A stretch of 5,528 nucleotides of DNA from an uncultured Kiloniellales bacterium (GTDB lineage: Bacteria; Pseudomonadota; Alphaproteobacteria; Kiloniellales; JAKSDN01): positions 1 through 5,528 of the forward strand of contig CALJXB010000338.1 in assembly GCA_937974415.1 (NCBI GenBank), given 5' to 3'. Positions 1-4,670 of this stretch are shown in pieces; position 1 is the stretch's first letter, and each line of letters begins with the position of its first letter. The notes beneath the pieces were generated by a model. It had not been told where the DNA came from and did not search any database. It saw only the letters and a list, made by a program, of their open reading frames with translations. A program made the translations under genes and the position numbers.

Positions 1-60
1 GGGCCGGCCGACGGTGAAGAACAGCAGCCAGGGCAAGAGGATGGCGATGATGAGGCGCAT
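1..60 (-). CDS. Pmp3/YqaE family small membrane protein, N-terminal fragment
   Basis: Reading the minus strand from the ATG at 60 gives 20 codons, beginning MRLIIAILLPWLLFFTVG and ending RP at the window edge. I recognise this as the start of Pmp3/YqaE (UPF0057) proteins, which begin with MRL, a hydrophobic first helix and the F-x-x-G-R-P turn. The family consists of proteins of about 50-60 residues with two membrane helices in the inner membrane, linked to membrane potential and to salt or stress tolerance. The second helix would lie beyond the left edge. No strong Shine-Dalgarno is visible; GGGA at about 9 bases before the ATG is the best candidate. The gene lies downstream of the two other minus-strand membrane-protein genes and may be read with them. 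The call rests on the N-terminus alone. Confidence 0.8.
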   Translation of the reverse strand, partial: MRLIIAILLPWLLFFTVGRP

Positions 61-102
61 GAAGGCTTTTCCCGATCTCTCGTGAGTCCGCGGTACGGGC
101 GC

Positions 103-128
103 CGGGCGCTTGGTCTCGGAAGCGCCCG
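103..128. repeat. 9-bp perfect inverted repeat (hairpin) between two minus-strand genes
   Basis: CGGGCGCTT at 103-111 is exactly complementary to AAGCGCCCG at 120-128, with an 8-base loop (GGTCTCGG). It lies 35 bases past the stop of the small unknown gene and about 43 bases before the Pmp3-like ATG, on the minus strand. No T-run follows on either strand, so it is not a textbook intrinsic terminator. It could be a weak terminator, an mRNA 3'-end stabiliser or a 5'-leader structure of the Pmp3-like gene. Confidence 0.5.
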
Positions 129-163
129 ACTCCGCGCGCCAAAGATGGCATGCAGAAGAGGGT

Positions 164-427
164 CTAGTCCACGGGCGGCGTGGGCGCCCCAGGTTCCTTG
201 GGCGGCGAGTCGTCGCGGAACAGCTCGAACCAAGCCTCGCACCAGCCGTGGTCCCCATGGGGCCGGCGCATGGCGATGAGCTCGCAAGTCATGCGCCGGC
301 ACTCGCTCACGGAGCCCGTGGCCCAGAAGCAGGCCGGAGTCCAGAGGACGAAGAGAACGGCCAAGGCCGCGGCGGCGGCTGCGAGGGCGATCGCGGTCGT
401 CTTGTGTTGGATCCAGAAGCGGGACAT
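164..427 (-). CDS. Hypothetical 87-residue single-span protein with four cysteines
   Basis: I do not recognise a family. The frame is open further upstream to 574, but that part overlaps the 3' end of the DUF3592 gene and reads as low-complexity Arg/Ala/Pro. The ATG at 427 is chosen because it starts just before a clean membrane segment. The protein has a short basic N-terminus (MSRFWIQHK), an Ala/Leu/Val-rich helix at about residues 11-30, then a polar domain with Cys33, Cys43, Cys48 and Cys63, and a Pro-rich acidic tail ending PPVD. The topology suggests a signal anchor or uncleaved signal peptide with the cysteines on the outer side, perhaps as two disulfides; this is inference. No Shine-Dalgarno is visible. 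A TATAGT hexamer sits six bases upstream of the ATG (434-439, minus strand). It follows the DUF3592 gene after 56 bases on the same strand. Confidence 0.55.
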   Translation of the reverse strand: MSRFWIQHKTTAIALAAAAAALAVLFVLWTPACFWATGSVSECRRMTCELIAMRRPHGDHGWCEAWFELFRDDSPPKEPGAPTPPVD

Positions 428-483
428 GTCGCGACTATAAGCCGACCCGGGGCAAGAGGCTCCAGGACTCGGTAGGGCACCGC

Positions 484-1041
484 TCAGGTCTGTGGCCAGG
501 GCCGCTCCACACTGTGGGGCCGCTGAGCGAGCCGGCGCCGCGCCCCGACGATGCCACGCAAGGCGACGAAGCACAGGGTGGGGCCCAGTGCCAAAAGCAC
601 GAGAGGCAGCAGCCAGTTCATGAATCTTTCGGCGATGAGGGCGGACTCCGGGTCGTCCGGAAGATAGGTGACCGGCACCCGGTCGCCCTCGGCATAGGCC
701 GGCGGACTCTGGCCGGTGCGGTGGCGAAAGGTGATCCGGCTGCCGTCGGGCGTCTCGAAGGCGACGATGGGGAAATAGGCCGGTCGGCCGCTGGACGAGG
801 TCGAGGTCCCCGCCTCCAGCGCCACGACCTCGCCGGTCGCGGTCTCGCCGTGAAGCAGGAGGTTGGCCTGAAAGGCCGCGAAATAGACGCCGCCGCCGGT
901 CATCAGGAGCGCCACCAGGAGCAGAATCGGTAGCACTTTCAAGAGGGAGCGGTTCTGCCGGTCGGCGATCCCAGCGGCCACGCCATTAGCGCCGTCGTAG
1001 GACGCATCATGGCTCGCAGTGTCGCACGCTCTGTCACTCAT
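484..1041 (-). CDS. DUF3592-type membrane protein
   Basis: A 185-residue protein with a polar N-terminal tail (about 1-32), a first membrane helix (about 35-57), an extracytoplasmic beta-rich section (about 65-132) and a second helix (about 141-163) followed by a basic tail (GARRR). The middle follows the DUF3592 pattern: TGEVVALE, a Ser/Thr-rich loop, YFPIVAFETPDGSRITF, then a GDRVPVTYLPDDPESA segment before the second helix. The family is widespread in bacteria and has no established biochemical function. The ATG at 1041 has a GGAG at 1047-1050 (minus strand) with five bases of spacing, which supports this start. It is divergent from the SDR gene, with 149 bases between them, and is the first of three minus-strand membrane-protein genes running to the left edge. 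The family call is from recognition of the pattern, with no profile search. Confidence 0.82.
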   Translation of the reverse strand: MSDRACDTASHDASYDGANGVAAGIADRQNRSLLKVLPILLLVALLMTGGGVYFAAFQANLLLHGETATGEVVALEAGTSTSSSGRPAYFPIVAFETPDGSRITFRHRTGQSPPAYAEGDRVPVTYLPDDPESALIAERFMNWLLPLVLLALGPTLCFVALRGIVGARRRLAQRPHSVERPWPQT

Positions 1042-1046
1042 GGGCG

Positions 1047-1050
1047 CTCC
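1047..1050 (-). promoter_or_regulatory. Ribosome binding site of the DUF3592 gene
   Basis: GGAG on the minus strand lies five bases before the ATG at 1041. It decides the start, since no competing ATG with a comparable site is seen downstream. Confidence 0.55.
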
Positions 1051-1149
1051 GCTCCCGGATCGGTGGCGATGGGGAAGTTTAGCGCAGGCGGCTTAACGCT
1101 TCATTTTCCGGCGCCGGGACGAGAGACGGCCGGAACGGGGACGGCTATC

Positions 1150-1194
1150 ATGGCGGCCATCATCGCGGTTCGACGGAGGGGAGGTGTCACATGA
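1150..1194 (+). CDS. Possible 14-codon leader ORF overlapping the SDR start
   Basis: ATG at 1150 opens a short frame encoding MAAIIAVRRRGGVT. Its TGA stop (1192-1194) overlaps the SDR ATG (1191-1193) in the classical ATGA arrangement that often signals translational coupling. A GGGGACGG run lies about six bases upstream of its ATG and could serve as a weak ribosome binding site. The same frame is open further upstream to 1009. The SDR has its own strong Shine-Dalgarno inside this ORF, so coupling is not required. It could easily be chance, because short open frames are common in GC-rich DNA. Confidence 0.2.
   Translation: MAAIIAVRRRGGVT
1180..1185 (+). promoter_or_regulatory. Ribosome binding site of the SDR gene
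   Basis: GGAGGT, within a longer purine run, sits five bases before the ATG at 1191. This is the strongest Shine-Dalgarno in the window. It fixes the SDR start at 1191 rather than at any other frame. Confidence 0.75.
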
Positions 1195-1949
1195 CGTTCG
1201 AGGGCAAGGCGGTGCTGGTCACCGGCGGGTCCCGCGGCATCGGCCGCGCCACTGCGGCGGCCTTTCTCGCGGCCGGCGCCCGGGTCGCGGTCAACGGGCG
1301 GAGCGAGGCCTCCGTGGCTCAGGCCATAGAGGCGTTGGGCAACGGCGAGCGGCTCGCTGCGGCGCCGGGCGACGTGGCCACGGCAGCCGGCTGCGAGGCG
1401 GCGGTCGGCGCCGCGCTCGAGGCGCTCGGCGGCCTCGACGTGCTGGTCAACAGCGCCGGAGTGTTCGAGCGCCGGCCGATCGCCGAGAGCGACGAGGCGT
1501 TTTGGGATGCCACGATGGATATCAACGTGAAGGGCACCTATTTCTGCAGCCGAGCGGCGCTGCCGGCCCTGCAGGACTCCGGCGGGTGCATCGTCAACCT
1601 GGCCTCCATCGCAGGCCTCGAGGGCTACGGCGGGGTCACGGCCTATTGCGCGTCGAAGGGCGCCATCGTGAACCTGACCCGGGCCATGGCCCTGGAGCTG
1701 GCGCCAGCCGTCCGGGTCAACTGCGTCTGCCCGGGGGTGGTCGACACCGACATGGCCCGTCTGGGATTTTCCGAGGACGGCGCGCCACGGACGGATCTCG
1801 ACGACCAGGCCGAGTTTCATCCCATGAAGCGGGTCGCCACCGCGGCAGAGGTCGCCGCGGCGATCCTCTACCTCGCCTCACCCGATGCCGGCTTCGTCAC
1901 CGGGGCGGCGCTGCCCGTCAACGGCGGCGTGACGGCGGGAGGCCACTAA
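1191..1949 (+). CDS. SDR family NAD(P)-dependent oxidoreductase (FabG-like)
   Basis: A 252-residue classical short-chain dehydrogenase/reductase of the usual length. It has the cofactor motif TGGSRGIG (11-18), Asp61-Val62, NSAG (87-90), the structural Asn112 in MDINVKG, catalytic Ser139, Tyr152 and Lys156 (YCASK), and the PG motif at 181-182. It ends with the typical G-x-x-LPVNGG segment. Arg38 after the second strand (NGRS) suggests a preference for NADP(H). These enzymes reduce a ketone or oxidise an alcohol. The substrate cannot be read from sequence: a 3-oxoacyl-ACP reductase role is possible, but many paralogues act on sugars or other carbonyls. The start is fixed by GGAGGT five bases upstream. 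It is cytoplasmic, with no signal peptide. It converges on the radical SAM gene with a 7-base gap, and no functional link between the two is evident. Confidence 0.93.
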   Translation: MTFEGKAVLVTGGSRGIGRATAAAFLAAGARVAVNGRSEASVAQAIEALGNGERLAAAPGDVATAAGCEAAVGAALEALGGLDVLVNSAGVFERRPIAESDEAFWDATMDINVKGTYFCSRAALPALQDSGGCIVNLASIAGLEGYGGVTAYCASKGAIVNLTRAMALELAPAVRVNCVCPGVVDTDMARLGFSEDGAPRTDLDDQAEFHPMKRVATAAEVAAAILYLASPDAGFVTGAALPVNGGVTAGGH

Positions 1950-1962
1950 CGGCCCGTCACGC
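1927..1962. terminator. Candidate bidirectional stem-loop at the convergent gene ends
   Basis: GCGTGACG (1927-1934) pairs perfectly with CGTCACGC (1955-1962). Inside it, GGCC (1941-1944) pairs with GGCC (1951-1954) around a six-base loop, leaving a six-base bulge (1935-1940). The structure covers the SDR stop (1947-1949) and the amrS stop (1957-1959), so it would sit at the 3' end of both messages. There is no T-run on either side, so intrinsic termination is not assured. Chance is possible in DNA this GC-rich. Confidence 0.35.
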
Positions 1963-3060
1963 GCCGATCCCGACGCGCATGGGCGACCGGCGGCGCCCCC
2001 AATTGCCGGCCGGCCCGTCGAAGCGCCCGGCAAGCGCCGTACCGCAGTCGGGGCAGCGGCCCTCGTCGGTGAGCGCCCAATGGGTGATTTCATACCAGTC
2101 CCGGCCGATCAGGCGCGCCTCGCAGGCGGGGCAATGGGTGGTCTGGGTCGCCTCGTGGTGGACGTTGCCGGTGAAGACGTGGTTGAGCCCCGCCTCCCGG
2201 GCGATCCGCCGCGCCCGCAGCAGGGTTTCCGGCGGTGTCGCCCTCCTGTCCAGCATTTTCCAGTCGGGATGGAAGGCGGTGAAGTGGAGCGGCACGTCGG
2301 GGCCGAGGCGCTCCATGACCCAGGCCGTCAGCGCCTCGATCTCGGCGGGCGAATCGTTCTCGCCGGGGATCAAGAGCGTCGTGATCTCGACCCACACCTC
2401 GGTCTCGTGCCTGAGGTATTCCAGGGTTTCCAGCACCGGGGCGAGGGCGCCGGCGCAGAGCTTCTTGTAGAAGCCCTCGGTGAAGCCCTTGAGGTCCACG
2501 TTGGCGGCGTCCATGGCGGCGAAGAACTCCGCGCGCGGCTCGGCCGTGATGTAGCCGGCGGTGACCGCCACGTTCCGGACCCCCCGCGCCCGGCAGGCCG
2601 CGGCCACGTCGACGGCATACTCCAGAAAGATCACCGGGTCGTTGTAGGTGTAGGCGACCGAGCGGCAGCCGCTCTTGGCCGCCGCTTCAGCGATGGCCTC
2701 GGGGCTCGCCACATCGTTCAGGCGGTCGAATTCGCGGGCCTTGGAGATGTCCCAGTTCTGGCAGAACTTGCAGGCGAGGTTGCAGCCCGCCGTGCCGAAG
2801 GAGAGCACCGCGGAACCGGGCAGGAAGTGGTTCAGCGGCTTCTTCTCGATCGGGTCGACGCAGAAGCCCGAGGAACGCCCATAGGTGGTCAGCACGATCT
2901 CATCGCCCGCGCGGGCGCGAACGAAGCAGAGCCCGCGCTGAACCTCGCGCAGGCGGCAGAAGCGCGGGCAGAGGTCGCACTGGAGGCGGCCGTCGTCGAG
3001 CCGGTGCCAGTAGCGACCGCTCACGCTTTCGACGGTTTCGATTTCGGCCATAGTCCCCAT
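1957..3060 (-). CDS. amrS: AmmeMemoRadiSam system radical SAM enzyme (AmrS)
   Basis: A 367-residue radical SAM protein; residue numbers below count from the alternative Met at 3051. The core has the CxxxCxxC cluster motif CNLACKFC (Cys90, Cys94, Cys97), which binds the 4Fe-4S cluster that cleaves S-adenosylmethionine. Other family landmarks are an N-terminal Cys set (QCDLCPRFC, Cys25/28/32, and Cys42 in RGLCFVR), PIEKKPLNHFLPG, the SFGTAGCN lead-in, QNWDISK, YTYNDPVIF, DLKGF, LIPGENDS, HFTAFHPDWKM, and two C-terminal pairs, CPAC (307-310) and CPDC (333-336), that look like a zinc-ribbon tail. The combination matches the AmmeMemoRadiSam radical SAM family, distantly related to pyruvate formate-lyase activases. 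The family's substrate is not established as far as I know. The frame stays open to an ATG at 3138, but that would overlap the start of the divergent gene. ATGs at 3060 and 3051 are both plausible and neither has a strong Shine-Dalgarno. Confidence 0.92.
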   Translation of the reverse strand: MGTMAEIETVESVSGRYWHRLDDGRLQCDLCPRFCRLREVQRGLCFVRARAGDEIVLTTYGRSSGFCVDPIEKKPLNHFLPGSAVLSFGTAGCNLACKFCQNWDISKAREFDRLNDVASPEAIAEAAAKSGCRSVAYTYNDPVIFLEYAVDVAAACRARGVRNVAVTAGYITAEPRAEFFAAMDAANVDLKGFTEGFYKKLCAGALAPVLETLEYLRHETEVWVEITTLLIPGENDSPAEIEALTAWVMERLGPDVPLHFTAFHPDWKMLDRRATPPETLLRARRIAREAGLNHVFTGNVHHEATQTTHCPACEARLIGRDWYEITHWALTDEGRCPDCGTALAGRFDGPAGNWGRRRSPMRVGIGA

Positions 3061-3065
3061 ATGGG
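3056..3065. repeat. 10-bp perfect palindrome over the amrS start
   Basis: CCCATATGGG is self-complementary and contains the ATG at 3060 on the minus strand. It lies in the divergent spacer of the Memo/radical SAM pair. It could be an operator-like site or simply chance. If translation starts at 3060, the palindrome overlaps the initiation region. Confidence 0.3.
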
Positions 3066-3107
3066 AATGAGGGTCAGCGAGGGCAAATCGCGGCTCTCGC
3101 GCTATTC

Positions 3108-3114
3108 GGGGAGG
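3108..3114 (+). promoter_or_regulatory. Ribosome binding site of amrB
   Basis: GGGGAGG lies seven bases before the ATG at 3122. It would be 16 bases from the next in-frame ATG (3131), so it favours 3122 as the start, even though family members usually begin near the second Met (MRTPAVAGSFYP). Confidence 0.65.
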
Positions 3115-3121
3115 CGAGCCC

Positions 3122-3949
3122 ATGGGCCCCATGCGCACGCCCGCGGTGGCGGGCAGCTTCTATCCCGAGCGGCCGGGCGAGCTGGCCGCCGCCGTCCAGG
3201 CTTACCTCGCGGCGGTCTCGGCCGACGCCTCAGCGGACGCGGCACCCGTCCCGAAAGTGATCCCAAAGGCAATAATCGTCCCCCACGCGGGCTATATCTA
3301 TTCCGGCGCGGTGGCCGCCGCCGCCTACGCCCGCCTGACGCCGCTCGCCGGCACGGTCGAACGGGTCGTGCTCCTGGGCCCGTCCCACACGGTCGCGCTC
3401 GGCGCCGTCGCCGCGCCCCACGCCGAGGCCTTCGACGGCCCCCTCGGGCCCTTGACGGTGGACCGTGAGGCCCTGTGGTCCTTGGCGGGCCTCAGCCAAG
3501 TGGTCCAGGACGACGCCCCCCACGCCCGCGAACACGCGCTCGAAGTGCAGCTGCCGTTCCTCCAGACCGTCCTGGGCGAGGTCGCGATCCTGCCCCTGGT
3601 GGTGGGCGACGTGGCGCAGGCCAGGGTGGCCGAGGTCATCGAGCGCCTCTGGGGCGGCCAAGAGACCCTGTTGGTCCTGAGCACGGATCTCAGCCACTAC
3701 CACCCCTACGCCGCGGCCAAAGAGCGGGACGCGGCCACCGCCGAGGCCATCGAGGCTCTGGCGGGCGCACGCATCGGCCCCGAGGACGCCTGCGGCTGCC
3801 GCCCCCTCGCCGGCCTCCTGGCGGTAGCGCGGGCCCGCGGCCTCAGGATCGAACGCCTAGACCTCCGCACCTCGGGCGACACGGCGGGGCCGAAGGACCG
3901 GGTCGTCGGCTACGGGGCCTGGGTGCTGTGCGAGGGGAGCAGCCGTTAA
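3122..3949 (+). CDS. amrB: AmmeMemoRadiSam system protein B (Memo-like)
   Basis: A 275-residue Memo-family protein, of the expected length and apparently complete. It opens with the family signature RTPAVAGSFYP (5-15). It then has PHAGYIYSG (54-62), LLGPSH (84-89), the HALEVQLPFLQ segment (138-148), STDLSHYHPY (187-196) and DACGCRPL (222-229). By comparison with human MEMO1, the likely metal-site residues are His55, His89 and Cys224, with Asp189 and His192 nearby. The fold is related to LigB-type non-haem iron dioxygenases, and human MEMO1 binds copper or iron. The bacterial reaction is not established as far as I know. No signal peptide is seen, so it should be cytoplasmic. It diverges from amrS across 61 bases, which presumably hold both promoters, although I see no clear -35/-10 pair. 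The usual third member, AMMECR1, is not next to it here. CCGTTAACGG, a perfect palindrome at 3943-3952, covers its stop codon. Confidence 0.93.
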   Translation: MGPMRTPAVAGSFYPERPGELAAAVQAYLAAVSADASADAAPVPKVIPKAIIVPHAGYIYSGAVAAAAYARLTPLAGTVERVVLLGPSHTVALGAVAAPHAEAFDGPLGPLTVDREALWSLAGLSQVVQDDAPHAREHALEVQLPFLQTVLGEVAILPLVVGDVAQARVAEVIERLWGGQETLLVLSTDLSHYHPYAAAKERDAATAEAIEALAGARIGPEDACGCRPLAGLLAVARARGLRIERLDLRTSGDTAGPKDRVVGYGAWVLCEGSSR

Positions 3950-3964
3950 CGGGGCCGCGGCGGT

Positions 3965-4513
3965 CTAATTGCCCGTCTTGAAACTCGCGTCACCGCTCAG
4001 AAAAGCCATCGCCAGCATGACCGGCACCAGGACAATGACCAGGAGCGTGATGCCGATGACCTCGGCGGTGGTGGTGGTGTCGTCCGTGTAGAACACCATG
4101 ACCAGCTCCATATCCTCCATGGGCACCGGCGCGCCGCCGCGGGTGCCGGGCTCGAAGGGCCAGGAGGCGAGGGAGTCGGCTGCCCGGGCCTCGAGGCGCT
4201 GATCGCTCGAGGCGACCACCGCAATGGCGCTGGTTTCGCCCTCCTCGCTCACGTCGAAACGCAGCCGGACCCAGCCGGTGATCTTCTCTCCGCTCCAGAC
4301 GGAGCGTTTCTCCTTGGCGGGCTGGGGCGGCACGACGCCGGCGGCGGATGCGCGGCCCGGCTCGACCGACTTCCGCAGGCGCGTCTTGTAATCGGTGCAG
4401 CTCACCAGCACGAGAGCGGCCGCCACGACCAGCGCCACCGCCCGAGCCGGGCTGTTTCCCAGCGGTCGGGGCCGGTCCGTTCGCTTTACCGAGGTTCCGA
4501 AAAAGCGTCCCAT
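3965..4513 (-). CDS. TonB C-terminal-domain lipoprotein with a C-terminal membrane helix
   Basis: A 182-residue protein. A basic N-terminus (KRTDRPRP) leads into a hydrophobic stretch (25-37) and a lipobox LVSC with Cys39, followed by Thr-Asp, which suggests an outer-membrane lipoprotein. After a linker with a short Pro-rich patch (VPPQP, 61-65) comes a TonB-C-like domain at about 79-142: GWVRLRFDVSEEG, a VVASSDQRLEARAADSLASW stretch, then WPFEPGTRGGAPVP and a final LVMVFY strand. TonB C-domains contact outer-membrane transporters or serve as envelope binding modules. The oddity is a second hydrophobic helix at about 151-173 near the C-terminus. A canonical TonB has its helix at the N-terminus and ends with the domain. 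No ExbB/ExbD genes are nearby. There is no good Shine-Dalgarno. TATCAT (4527-4532, minus strand) is a possible -10 without a matching -35. Confidence 0.75.
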   Translation of the reverse strand: MGRFFGTSVKRTDRPRPLGNSPARAVALVVAAALVLVSCTDYKTRLRKSVEPGRASAAGVVPPQPAKEKRSVWSGEKITGWVRLRFDVSEEGETSAIAVVASSDQRLEARAADSLASWPFEPGTRGGAPVPMEDMELVMVFYTDDTTTTAEVIGITLLVIVLVPVMLAMAFLSGDASFKTGN

Positions 4514-4670
4514 GGCGCGCTACCCCATGATAATGCAGGGTCAGCTTTGAGCGTCTGCCTGGCGAAGCGAAGCGGACCGGGGTGCCGGGCAATGGCGGGG
4601 GCGACGGCGGAATACTGGCCGCGACCTCGGCGACCCCAGCAGGAGTCGAACGCCTGCGCCCAAACCCCCC
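4514..4670. other. Intergenic region between the esterase and TonB-like genes
   Basis: A 157-base spacer downstream of the esterase stop and upstream of the TonB-like ATG. It holds the possible -10 hexamer TATCAT on the minus strand (4527-4532), a short GCGAA tandem (around 4562-4573), and a 5-bp hairpin GCAGG/CCTGC (4639-4643 with 4653-4657). The nine-base hairpin loop contains TTCGA on the minus strand and resembles a tRNA T-arm. No complete RNA gene or convincing coding frame is seen. Confidence 0.5.

Noticed and set aside
428..574. N-terminal extension of the 87-residue protein to 574
   Set aside because: The extension overlaps the end of the DUF3592 gene and reads as Arg/Ala/Pro low complexity. 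The hydrophobic helix would then no longer be near the N-terminus.
1184..2470. Long plus-strand open frame of 428 residues across the SDR and the amrS 3' end
   Set aside because: The translation is low-complexity Arg/Gly/Pro with no family motifs. It overlaps two genes with clear catalytic signatures, so it is a GC-rich shadow frame.
3061..3138. N-terminal extension of amrS to the ATG at 3138
   Set aside because: It would overlap the amrB start and its ribosome binding site region, and the extra residues resemble no part of the family, whose members begin shortly before the first Cys motif.
2080..3468. Plus-strand open frame of 462 residues antisense to amrS
   Set aside because: It lies opposite a well-supported radical SAM gene and out of frame with amrB, and its composition is Gly/Arg/Ala-rich without recognisable domains.
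3943..3952. CCGTTAACGG palindrome at the amrB stop as a terminator
   Set aside because: It is a perfect 10-base palindrome with no loop, too short for a stable RNA hairpin, and has no T-run after it.
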